A stretch of DNA of 64,000 bases, taken from positions 1 through 64,000 of the forward strand of contig JAJZQO010000007.1 of the NCBI GenBank assembly GCA_021847575.1. Direction: 5' to 3'. The DNA comes from Bacillota bacterium (GTDB taxonomy: Bacteria > Bacillota > Sulfobacillia > JAJZYS01 > JAJYTV01). The notes below the pieces were generated by a model. That model saw only the letters and a program-made list of their open reading frames with translations, was not told the origin of the DNA and made no database searches. Every line of letters begins with the position of its first letter. Position 1 is the first letter of the stretch. The position numbers and the translations under genes were made by a program. This document shows positions 34,427 through 41,990 of this stretch, piece by piece.

Positions 34427-35713
34427 TCAGCGGGCGTAGGTGAGCTTGCGGCGGTCGACCACACGGACTGCCTTGCCCTCGCTGCGGGGAATGCTGAGCG
34501 GATCCATGACGGCAACCATGACGCTCACGCCGAGCACCTCGTTGAGCCTGCGCTGCACCGCCGCCGCCAGCACCCCGCGCTCGGCCTCGGTCTCGCGCGG
34601 CTCCACGTGGACCTCGAGCACGTCGAGCGCCTGGTGGCGGTCGAGCACGAGCTGGTAGACGGGCGCCAGGGCATCCATGTCGAGCAGCGCGGACTCCACG
34701 TCGCGCGGGAAGAGGTTCACGCCGCGCAGCGTGAACATGTCGTCGACGCGCCCGAGGATGTGGTCCATGCGCCGCGTCGTCCGGCCGCACTCGCAGCTGC
34801 CAGGGATGACGCGCGTGATGTCGCCTGTGCGGTAGCGCACGACGGGCGAGGCCTCGCGCCGCAAGGCGGTCAGCACGAGCTCGCCGAGCGTGCCGTCCGG
34901 GACCGGCTTGCCAGTCTGCGGATCGATGACTTCGAAGTAGAAGAGGTCTTCCGAGACGTGCAGGCCCTTGTGCCCCTCGGCGCATTCGCTCGCGACGCCC
35001 GGACCGATGATCTCCGCCAGGCCGTAGACGTCGAGCGCCGTGATGCCCATCTCGCTCTCGATCTCGTCGCACATCTGCTGCGACCAGGCCTCGGCGCCGA
35101 AGACGCCGACGCGCAGGCTCATCTCGTCCTTGGCCACGCCCATCTGCCGCATGACCTCTGCGATGTGCTGGCCGTAGGACGGTGTGCAGGTGAGGACCGT
35201 CGCCTTGAGGTCGCGCAGCATCGTCACCTGGCGCTGCGTCTGGCCGCCGGAGATGGGCAGGACCGTCACACCAGTCTCGAGTGCCGCGTAGTGGAAGCCG
35301 AGGCCGCCGGTGAAGAGGCCGTAGCCGTAGGCGTTGTGCACGATGTCGCCACGGTGCACGCCGGCCCGCTGCAGGACGCGCTTCATGGCCGTGCGCCAAA
35401 GCTGCAGGTCACTGGCGGTGTAGCCCGTGACTACGGCGGAGCCCGTCGTGCCGGAGGAGGCATGCAACTCCATGACATCCGTGAGCGGCACGCCGATCGC
35501 GCTGGGGTAGGGCTGTGCGCGCAGGTCCGCCTTGTTCGTCGTCGGCACCAGCGCGATGTCCTCCGGCGTCCGGATGGCGTCCGGGTCGACATCCCTCAGC
35601 CGTTCCGCGTAGAACGGCATGGTGCGCTTCACCCGCCGCACGGTCTCGCGGAACAGCTCGATCTCCTTGGCGGCCAGTTCGCTCTGCGGAACCCTCTCGT
35701 CGTCCCAGTCCAT
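34427..35713 (-). CDS. Phenylacetate-CoA ligase family enzyme (PaaK-like)
   Basis: A 428 aa ANL enzyme of the PaaK group. The P-loop is HASSGTTGSAVVTGYT (about 85-100), then YGYGLFTGGLGFHYA (about 130-144), the adenylation motif YGLAEIIGPGVA and the C-terminal YRTGDIT and GRVDDMFTLRGVNLFP. Length fits PaaK (about 430 aa). It activates an aryl-acetate or related aromatic acid with ATP and CoA. ATG 35713 follows GAGGGG; the ORF extension to 36784 is antisense. With IorAB downstream it suggests that aryl-acetyl-CoA is a pathway intermediate reached from two directions. Confidence 0.88.
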   Translation of the reverse strand: MDWDDERVPQSELAAKEIELFRETVRRVKRTMPFYAERLRDVDPDAIRTPEDIALVPTTNKADLRAQPYPSAIGVPLTDVMELHASSGTTGSAVVTGYTASDLQLWRTAMKRVLQRAGVHRGDIVHNAYGYGLFTGGLGFHYAALETGVTVLPISGGQTQRQVTMLRDLKATVLTCTPSYGQHIAEVMRQMGVAKDEMSLRVGVFGAEAWSQQMCDEIESEMGITALDVYGLAEIIGPGVASECAEGHKGLHVSEDLFYFEVIDPQTGKPVPDGTLGELVLTALRREASPVVRYRTGDITRVIPGSCECGRTTRRMDHILGRVDDMFTLRGVNLFPRDVESALLDMDALAPVYQLVLDRHQALDVLEVHVEPRETEAERGVLAAAVQRRLNEVLGVSVMVAVMDPLSIPRSEGKAVRVVDRRKLTYAR

Positions 35714-35733
35714 GCCCGACACCCCTCTCTCCG

Positions 35734-36255
35734 TCACTCGGCCGTCGACCCTTGGTCCGCGGCGATCGCGCGCAGCATCGGCACGATGCCTCCGCGCGCG
35801 AGGACCGCAAGCATCTCCGGCGGAATCCTTTCGGCCTGAAGGGCCGTCCCGTCGGAGCGAACCACCTCCCCCGCGACCACATCGACCGCGACTATCTCCC
35901 CGTCCTGGACAAGCCCGCCGACGCCCTGGCAGGTCAGAACGGGCAGTCCGATGGCGATGGCGTTGCGCGCGAAGATGCGCGCGAACGACTCCGCCACCAC
36001 GACCGCCACGCCGAGGTCCTTGAGGTGCTGCGGTGCGGATTCGCGACTCGACCCGACGCCGAAGTTGCGCCCGCCGACGACGATATCCCCGTGCCGCACC
36101 CCAGACGCGAAGTCCGGACGGACCGCCTCGAGCACGTGGCGCAGGCGCTCGGCCATGGGCGCGTGCACGTACGGGCCCGGCGAGAGGACGTCCGTCGAGA
36201 TGTTGTCGCCGAGCAGCCAGGCCCTGCCGCGCAGCACCGGGAACAGATCGCTCAT
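35734..36255 (-). CDS. Aconitase-family isomerase, small subunit (LeuD/HacB-like)
   Basis: A 173 aa swivelling domain of a two-subunit hydro-lyase. The motifs are GDNISTDVLSPGPYV (about 17-31) and VVGGRNFGVGSSRESAPQHL (about 58-77), where the SSRE arginine binds the substrate carboxylate. The ATG at 36255 overlaps the large-subunit stop by 4 nt. With the large subunit it should dehydrate and rehydrate a branched hydroxy di- or tricarboxylate. LeuD, HacB and dimethylmaleate hydratase small subunits all look alike at this level, so the substrate is open. Confidence 0.87.
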   Translation of the reverse strand: MSDLFPVLRGRAWLLGDNISTDVLSPGPYVHAPMAERLRHVLEAVRPDFASGVRHGDIVVGGRNFGVGSSRESAPQHLKDLGVAVVVAESFARIFARNAIAIGLPVLTCQGVGGLVQDGEIVAVDVVAGEVVRSDGTALQAERIPPEMLAVLARGGIVPMLRAIAADQGSTAE

Positions 36256-37484
36256 GACGGCACCCCCTCGGCCGCAAGCCCTGCGAGCAAGGATCTGGGG
36301 TCCGCGATCTCGCCCGCGATCGCCGTCGCGGCAGCCGTGAGGGGCGACGCGAGGTAGATCTCGGCGTCCGGGCTGCCCATGCGCCCCTGGAAGTTGCGGT
36401 TGTGCGTGCCGAGACAGCGCTCTCCCGGCGCCAGGAGTCCGAGGTGGCCACCGAAGCAGGGGCCGCAGCTGGCCCCCTCCACGATCGCGCCTGCCGCGAC
36501 CAGGGCGTCCAGGATCCCTTCCTGCATCGCCTGCCGGTAGATCTCGCGCGAGGCCGGCGTGACGACGAGGCGCACTCCTGGTGCGATCTGCCTGCCCTGC
36601 AGCAGCGAGGCCGCGTCCCGCAGATCCTGCAGGCGCCCGTTGGTGCACGAGCCGATGAACACCTGGTCGATCCGCGTGCCGACCATCTCCTGGACCGGTC
36701 GCACGTTCTCGACGTGGTGCGGGCACGCAACCATCGGTTGCAGGCTGGAAAGGTCGACGCTGTAGCTGGCCGCGTAGGCCGCACCCTGCGGCAGGTCCTC
36801 GCCCGGCGGGAAGACGGCGAACTTCGAGCCCATCTCGACCCCCATGTTGCAGACCGTGAGCCTGTCGGCGAGGGTAAGGGACGAGGTGCCGGGACCGCGG
36901 AACTCGAGCGAGCGCGCCTGCGCGATGTCGGAACCGACGATGCGCATCAGGGCGAGGATCAGATCCTTGCCGGAGGTGGCGGGTGCAAGCCGCCCGCTCA
37001 GGCGGATCAGCACGCTCTCCGGCACCTTGAACCAGAGCGTGCCGGTCGCGAGCGCGTACGCCATCTCGGTCGAGCCGATGCCAGTGCTCAGCGCGCCTAC
37101 GCCGCCGTAGGTGGTGGTGTGGGAGTCGGTGGCGACGACGAGGTCGCCCTCGCGCACGCGCTTTTCCTCCACCATCACCTGGTGCGAGACGCCGCGCCCC
37201 ATCTCGTGGAAGTTCGCGATACCGTACCGCCGCGCGAGCTCGCGCGCCGTCCTCTGGTGGGCGGCTGCGGCCACCGAGGGCGGCGGCACCATGTGGTCGA
37301 AGACGACCGTCACCCGCGACGGGTCGTGCAGTTCCCTGATGCCCACCTCTGCCAACAGGCCGAGCACGTCCGCCGCGAAGATGTCGTGCATCATGAAGCC
37401 GTCCGGCCGCGCGACAACGTACTCGCCGGCCACTGCCTTCTCAAGTCCGGACTTCTTGGCCAGAATCTCCTCTGCCCAGGTCAC
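36252..37484 (-). CDS. Aconitase-family isomerase, large subunit (LeuC/HacA-like, [4Fe-4S])
   Basis: A 410 aa [4Fe-4S] hydro-lyase large subunit. FDHMVPPPS (about 64-72), VVATDSHTTTYGGVGALSTG (about 108-127), VFIGSCTNGRLQDL (about 285-298) and GASCGPCFGGHLGLL (about 345-359) supply the cluster cysteines and active-site residues. The length suits the archaeal/HacA-like LeuC branch (about 410-420 aa). GTG 37484, with GAAGGGAG upstream, overlaps the hcrB-type stop by 4 nt. I ignored the ORF-track extension to 38333. Its place between an aromatic CoA reductase and a PaaK-like ligase is unusual. Confidence 0.88.
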   Translation of the reverse strand: MTWAEEILAKKSGLEKAVAGEYVVARPDGFMMHDIFAADVLGLLAEVGIRELHDPSRVTVVFDHMVPPPSVAAAAHQRTARELARRYGIANFHEMGRGVSHQVMVEEKRVREGDLVVATDSHTTTYGGVGALSTGIGSTEMAYALATGTLWFKVPESVLIRLSGRLAPATSGKDLILALMRIVGSDIAQARSLEFRGPGTSSLTLADRLTVCNMGVEMGSKFAVFPPGEDLPQGAAYAASYSVDLSSLQPMVACPHHVENVRPVQEMVGTRIDQVFIGSCTNGRLQDLRDAASLLQGRQIAPGVRLVVTPASREIYRQAMQEGILDALVAAGAIVEGASCGPCFGGHLGLLAPGERCLGTHNRNFQGRMGSPDAEIYLASPLTAAATAIAGEIADPRSLLAGLAAEGVPS

Positions 37485-38470
37485 AGCACTGGCTCCCTTC
37501 GCTCCATCTCCATGTCGCCGAGCGCCCGCACGACGAGACCGCGCACTGCGATCTGCCGCCCCGCGACGTTCAGCTGGCCGTTGTCGTAGGGGTGGACGGC
37601 CCGGCGGGCCAGGTCGCCCGCCGCGAGGATGCGCTCCTCGGACCACGCGCTGCCGTCGAGCAGGCTCTCCGCGGCCTGCACCCGGATCGGCGCGGGACCG
37701 ACGGCACTCACGACGACGACCGGCTCGCGCCAGGCGCCGTCGCGCCAGACGGCCGACACGGCCGCATTGGCCTCCGGAAAGTCGATGCTGGCCCTCGTCC
37801 GCCACTTGCGGAAGGCGGCCCGCGGCGGCGCGGCAGGTAGCCGCAGTGCGGCCAGGAACTCGCCCGGGGCAATGTGCAGATGATGCGTGCCATCGCCGGT
37901 GTAGATCTCCTCGATCGGCAGGCGGCGGGGCCTGCGGCCCCAGATCTCGGCCTCCGCCCGCAGCGCCACGAGCGCGGGCACCGTGTCTCCGGAGAGGATC
38001 GCGACGCAGGTCTCCTTGGCGGGCGCGGCGTGGCAGACCTCGCCGCCGCTCTGCCAGCAGGGCGCGAGCGCCTCCCGCCAGAGCGGCGGCTGGTTGCGGA
38101 AGCGGCAGCGCGTACCGAGGCAGACGTTGCCGCCGAGCGTCCCCTGCGCCCGGAGCTCCGGCGACCCGACCGCCTGGGCGGCATCCGCCAAGGCCGGATA
38201 ACCTACGCGGATGAGGGGGTGGCGCACGATGTCCGCGAGGGTCGCCATCGCGCCGATGCGCAGGCGGCCATCCTCCTCCGTCTCGATGCGCCGCAGCGCG
38301 TCGAGGCCGGCCAGGCTGACGAGCGTATCGCACGTGGGGATCTCCCAGGCGAGCCCCGGGATCAGGTCGCTGCCACCGGCCAGGACTGCCGCCCCCTCGG
38401 CGGCGAGCGCCGCCACGGTCTCCTCCGGCCGGGACGGCGTAGTGAGGCTGAGCGGACGCAAGGGCATCAT
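37481..38470 (-). CDS. hcrB: 4-hydroxybenzoyl-CoA reductase-like beta subunit (FAD, extra [4Fe-4S])
   Basis: A 329 aa FAD-binding subunit of a xanthine-oxidase-family enzyme. It keeps AGGSDLIPGL (about 31-40) and GTLGGNVCLGTR (about 110-121). It has the cysteine-rich insertion of 4-hydroxybenzoyl-CoA reductase: Cys122, Cys138, Cys146 and Cys155, the spacing known for the extra [4Fe-4S] cluster of HcrB. This separates it from ordinary oxidising xanthine dehydrogenases and points to a low-potential reductive dehydroxylase for 4-hydroxybenzoyl-CoA. The start overlaps the hcrA-type stop by 4 nt, and the stop overlaps the isomerase start. Confidence 0.88.
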   Translation of the reverse strand: MMPLRPLSLTTPSRPEETVAALAAEGAAVLAGGSDLIPGLAWEIPTCDTLVSLAGLDALRRIETEEDGRLRIGAMATLADIVRHPLIRVGYPALADAAQAVGSPELRAQGTLGGNVCLGTRCRFRNQPPLWREALAPCWQSGGEVCHAAPAKETCVAILSGDTVPALVALRAEAEIWGRRPRRLPIEEIYTGDGTHHLHIAPGEFLAALRLPAAPPRAAFRKWRTRASIDFPEANAAVSAVWRDGAWREPVVVVSAVGPAPIRVQAAESLLDGSAWSEERILAAGDLARRAVHPYDNGQLNVAGRQIAVRGLVVRALGDMEMERREPVL

Positions 38471-40770
38471 CGGGCGTTCCCCCTTCGCCGCTTGGCGTCG
38501 AGCGCGCGGAGGATCCGGTCCGGCGTGACGGGCGTCTCGTGCAGCTCGATGCCGACGGCGTCCTGCACGGCGTTGAGCACGGCGGGGATCACCGGGTTCA
38601 AAGGGCCCTGACCGACCTCTTTGGCGCCCAAAGGCCCGTTCGGGTCGGGCTGGCCGACCACGGCGATCTCGATCTCCGGCACGTCGAGCATGGTCGGGAT
38701 GCGGTAGCCGAGCAGGTGCGGACCGCGGTGCCGACCGTCGGGGTTGAAGGCCTGCGCCTCCATCAGCACCTCGCCCAGGCCCATCACGACGCCGCCGCGG
38801 ATCTGCCCTTCGACCGACTGGGGGTTGAGCGGCGTGCCGGGGTCGTGGGCCACATAGAGGCGCTGCACCTGAAGGCGCCCGTCGAGTTCGTCGACCTCCA
38901 CCTCCGCGATGCAGGCCGAAAAGGAGTAGGCCGGCGATGGCCCGACGCCGGATCCCTTGTGGCGCCCTCGCGGTGGCGCTGGCGTGTAGCCGCCGGCCGT
39001 CACGAGGGGCCCGAAGTCCGCTTCCGCCCAGCGCGCGACCTCGGTCCAGGCCGCCCGCTCGTCCCTGCCCAGGACGGCGAAATCCTCACCATCCCGCGCG
39101 ATCTCCTGCGCCGGTACCTGCCAGTGCCTGGCCGCGGCCTGTCGCAACAGGTCGAGCATGCGCTCCGCGGCCGTGAGCAGGGCGTTGCCCGCCATCAAGG
39201 TGACACGGCTCGAGTACGAGCCGAGATCGACAGGCGTCGTGCCCGTATCGGCGCTCGTCACCCGCACGCGGCCGAGGGCGACCCCGAGCGAGCGCGCCGC
39301 CAGGATGGCGAGCACCGTGTTGGCGCCCTGGCCGATGTCGGTGATGCCGCACGCCACCTGCACGCCGCCGTCGCGGCCTATGGCGATGCGCGCGCCGCTG
39401 TGCGGCAGGGGGTTCCAATAGATCGGCAGCCCCGCACCGCTCAGGTAGCTCGAGCAGGCGAAGCCCAGTCCGCGGCCCTTGCCGAGGCGGCCGCGGCGCT
39501 CCTTCCAGCCGCTCATCCGCTCGACCGCGTCAAGGCACTCGGCGAGGCCGGACGTCGTGATGTCGAGCTGGTTCACAGTCACGGAGAACGGCGGCTGCAG
39601 GATCTCGCGCCGCAGCTCGATCGGGTCGAGGCCGAGGTCGCGCGCCACGCGGTCCATGTGCACCTCGAGCAGGGCCCGCGGCTGCGTCGTGCCGTGGCCC
39701 CGCTTGGGGCCGCAGGGCGGCTTCGTCGTGAACCAGCGCTCGCCGTGGAACCTGTACGCGCCGATCTGGTAGGTCGTCGGCTGCAGGGCCCCGGTGTAGT
39801 AGGTGCTGGCAATGCCGTAGGAGCTGTATGCCCCGCCGTCCAGCCGGCTCTCGAACGACATCGCCTGGAGCCGGTGCTGCCGATCGAAGCCGGTCGCCAC
39901 CTTCATCTCGACGGGATGGCGGCCACGGTGCGTGTAGAAGACGTCCTCCCGGCTCAAGGTGATGCGCACGGGACGCCCGCAGCTGCGCGAGAGCAGCGCG
40001 GCGGCGACCTCGTGCGGGAACAGCTCGCTCTTGCCGCCGAAGCCGCCGCCAAGCGTCGGCACCATGACCCTGATCTGGTGCTCCGGCAGGCCGAGCGCCC
40101 GCGCCAGGGAGCGCTGGACGTAGTGCGGCACCTGTGTCGAGCTCTCAAGCACGAGTTGGCCGTCCGGCTGCCAGAACGCGGTGACCGCGTGCGGTTCGAG
40201 CGCCAAATGGTTGTTTCCCTGAAAGAAGAACTCGTCCGTGCGCGTGAACTGCGCCTCGCGCAGGCCCGCGGCGACGTCCCCGAACTCGAGGTCGACCGCC
40301 TTGTGCAGATTGCCGTCGCCGGCGTCCTCGCGGACCTGCGGCGCCGCCTTCTGCTGCGAGCCCGTCTTCAGCACCGGCGCCAGGGGCTCGTACGCCACGC
40401 GCACGGCCCGCGCCGCCGCACGGGCCGTGCGGAGCGTCTCGGCGGCAATCGCCAGCAGCGGCTCGCCGAAGTACGTGACCTTGCCCGTCGCCAGCGCGTG
40501 CTCGTCCTGGTTCGACGGCATGATGCCATAGGGCGCCGTGCTGCCGGGGCCCGCCAGCACGGCGAGCACGCCTGGCATCGAACGGGCGGCCTCCAGATCG
40601 ACGGAAACGATCCTCGCGTGGGCGTGGGGGCTGCGCACAAGGTAGCCGTACGCCATGTTCGGCCAGGCGACGTCGTCCGCGTAGAGCGCCTGTCCGGTCA
40701 CCTTGGCCCAGCCCTCGATACGGTTCGGGACCGCCACCGCGCTGGGCGAGGAGGGCGCCTCAAGCTTCAT
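38467..40770 (-). CDS. hcrA: 4-hydroxybenzoyl-CoA reductase-like alpha subunit (molybdenum cofactor)
   Basis: A 767 aa molybdopterin-cytosine-dinucleotide subunit of the xanthine oxidase family. The order is normal: the small N-terminal domain (RIEGWAKVTGQALYADDVAWPNMAYG), GGGFGGK near residue 245, the RALLEVHMD segment, ACGITDIGQGANTVLAILAA near 460-480 and the C-terminal GPLGAKEVGQGPLNPVIPAV carrying the catalytic Glu. ATG 40770 overlaps the hcrC-type gene by 11 bp; the ORF extension to 41157 is antisense. It should remove the para-hydroxyl from 4-hydroxybenzoyl-CoA to give benzoyl-CoA, using reduced ferredoxin. Oxidation of another aryl or N-heteroaryl substrate cannot be excluded. Confidence 0.87.
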   Translation of the reverse strand: MKLEAPSSPSAVAVPNRIEGWAKVTGQALYADDVAWPNMAYGYLVRSPHAHARIVSVDLEAARSMPGVLAVLAGPGSTAPYGIMPSNQDEHALATGKVTYFGEPLLAIAAETLRTARAAARAVRVAYEPLAPVLKTGSQQKAAPQVREDAGDGNLHKAVDLEFGDVAAGLREAQFTRTDEFFFQGNNHLALEPHAVTAFWQPDGQLVLESSTQVPHYVQRSLARALGLPEHQIRVMVPTLGGGFGGKSELFPHEVAAALLSRSCGRPVRITLSREDVFYTHRGRHPVEMKVATGFDRQHRLQAMSFESRLDGGAYSSYGIASTYYTGALQPTTYQIGAYRFHGERWFTTKPPCGPKRGHGTTQPRALLEVHMDRVARDLGLDPIELRREILQPPFSVTVNQLDITTSGLAECLDAVERMSGWKERRGRLGKGRGLGFACSSYLSGAGLPIYWNPLPHSGARIAIGRDGGVQVACGITDIGQGANTVLAILAARSLGVALGRVRVTSADTGTTPVDLGSYSSRVTLMAGNALLTAAERMLDLLRQAAARHWQVPAQEIARDGEDFAVLGRDERAAWTEVARWAEADFGPLVTAGGYTPAPPRGRHKGSGVGPSPAYSFSACIAEVEVDELDGRLQVQRLYVAHDPGTPLNPQSVEGQIRGGVVMGLGEVLMEAQAFNPDGRHRGPHLLGYRIPTMLDVPEIEIAVVGQPDPNGPLGAKEVGQGPLNPVIPAVLNAVQDAVGIELHETPVTPDRILRALDAKRRRGNAR

Positions 40771-41281
40771 CGGGCGTCGCCTCCCCCATGCGGCCCGCCG
40801 CGAGCTCGACCGCATGGATGATCTGTTCGTAGCCGGTGCAGCGGCACAGATGACCGGAGAGCGCTTCCCGGATCTCCTCGCGCCCCGGCGCCGGCGTGTC
40901 GCGCAGCAGAGCCGCGCCCGCCATGAGCATGCCTGGCGTGCAGAAGCCGCATTGCACCGCGCCCGCCTCCACGGCAGCGGTCTGCAGCGGATGGAACGCC
41001 GCGGCTCCCTCTCCCGGGCGCTCCCTGCCCCACCAGCCGGCCAGCCCCTCGATCGTGACGACGTCGCGCCCCTCGACCGTCTTCGCCAGGGTGACGCACG
41101 ACAGCCGCGGCACCCCGTCGAGCCAAACGGTGCAGGTGCCGCAGCTGCCAACGGCACAGCCGTCCTTGGTGCCGTGCAGGTGGAGCTGCTCGCGCAGCAC
41201 CTCGAGCAGAGTCGCCTCGTCGCTCACCACAAGGTGGTGTTCACGTCCATTGACCCGTAGCCGCATGACCGATTCCGCCAT
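40760..41281 (-). CDS. hcrC: 4-hydroxybenzoyl-CoA reductase-like gamma subunit, two [2Fe-2S] clusters
   Basis: A 173 aa [2Fe-2S] subunit. The plant-ferredoxin-type cluster is GCAVGSCGTCTVWLDG with its fourth Cys at LSC (about 42-62). The helical-domain cluster is CGFCTPGM and HLCRCTGYEQI (about 111-152). It passes electrons between an external donor and the Mo and FAD subunits encoded directly downstream. GGAGG lies 8 nt before ATG 41281; a second ATG follows at 41266. This is the first gene of the minus-strand cluster, so its 316 bp upstream region should hold the main promoter. Confidence 0.9.
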   Translation of the reverse strand: MAESVMRLRVNGREHHLVVSDEATLLEVLREQLHLHGTKDGCAVGSCGTCTVWLDGVPRLSCVTLAKTVEGRDVVTIEGLAGWWGRERPGEGAAAFHPLQTAAVEAGAVQCGFCTPGMLMAGAALLRDTPAPGREEIREALSGHLCRCTGYEQIIHAVELAAGRMGEATPDEA

Positions 41282-41316
41282 GGCGCAAACCTCCGCACCT
41301 TCAGGCTAGCTATGAC

Positions 41317-41358
41317 ATGTGACAGCAACTTGATCTGTTCAACTGATTCTTGTCACAT
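41317..41358. promoter_or_regulatory. Inverted repeat ATGTGACA-N26-TGTCACAT upstream of the catabolic cluster
   Basis: Two perfectly complementary 8 bp arms lie 26 bp apart, about 35-80 bp before the first gene of the minus-strand cluster. TTCTTGTCACA, which contains the right arm, recurs at 42580-42590 just upstream of the PAS-LuxR regulator gene. A shared element at both places suggests an operator for that regulator or for a Crp/Fnr-like protein. No -10/-35 boxes could be assigned with confidence. Confidence 0.45.
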
Positions 41359-41597
41359 ACCGGCCAATCGGCCAGAATCACTTGCGTCATCTGGATTGGT
41401 CCGTTTGCTTCACGACTGTTGGCCGAGTCATGGCGCCGCGCCGTGCCGTCCACGGGCCGCAGGTGGGTCGCCAAGCGCCCGGGGTGGCACAATCTGCCCA
41501 CCTCGACGATGCAAATGCATCATGGCGCCGACCACGTGGCCCTTGTTACATTGGCTTCGAACGGACATTCGATTGAACCCGGGGAGTGATGCATCGC

Positions 41598-41990
41598 ATG
41601 GCTGCGCTGACCACCCTGCTCGACGAGCACCAGACCCTGCGCCCGTTCCTCGGGCGTCTGCGCACCGCCGCGGAGACCGGCACCGACGACGAGATCGGCC
41701 AGGCGGTCGCCGCCGCCGAGCGGGCGCTCTGCCAGGACCTTGACAGGCACATCGACCTCGAGGACCACGAGTTCTTTCCAGAGATCGCCGATCTCTTGCA
41801 CGCTTCGATCGTGGAGCCGTTCGTCGAGGACCACCGCGCGATCGAGCAGGCGCGCGACGCCCTCTACCTGCAGACGGCCCAAGGCGACGATCTGCGCCGC
41901 AAGTGCATCACGCTGTGCAGCCTGCTCGAAAGCCATCTCCTGCGCGAGGAGGAGATGCTCTTCCCGATGTACCGCAGCGCGCAGGCCTAG
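41598..41990 (+). CDS. Hemerythrin HHE-domain protein
   Basis: About 130 aa, a four-helix bundle with a di-iron site. Ligand positions are visible: LLDEHQTLRPFL near the start, DRHIDLEDHEFFPEI (about 50-64), VEDHRAIEQARDAL (about 77-90) and a C-terminal ESHLLREEEMLFP. Such proteins bind O2 or NO, or help repair iron-sulfur proteins. Next to oxygen-sensitive Fe-S and molybdenum enzymes, an oxygen-sensing or protective role is a reasonable inference. GGGGAG at 41581-41586 suits ATG 41598; GTG 41586 and ATG 41589 are in frame but sit on top of that site. It is divergent from the hcr-type cluster. Confidence 0.85.
   Translation: MAALTTLLDEHQTLRPFLGRLRTAAETGTDDEIGQAVAAAERALCQDLDRHIDLEDHEFFPEIADLLHASIVEPFVEDHRAIEQARDALYLQTAQGDDLRRKCITLCSLLESHLLREEEMLFPMYRSAQA

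Noticed and set aside
38539-40821. 760 aa plus-strand ORF
   Set aside because: Antisense to the hcrA-type gene, whose molybdenum-cofactor motifs are unambiguous.
41310-41501. 63 aa minus-strand ORF in the hcr promoter region
   Set aside because: No ribosome site, no family resemblance, and it lies over the inverted repeat and likely promoter.
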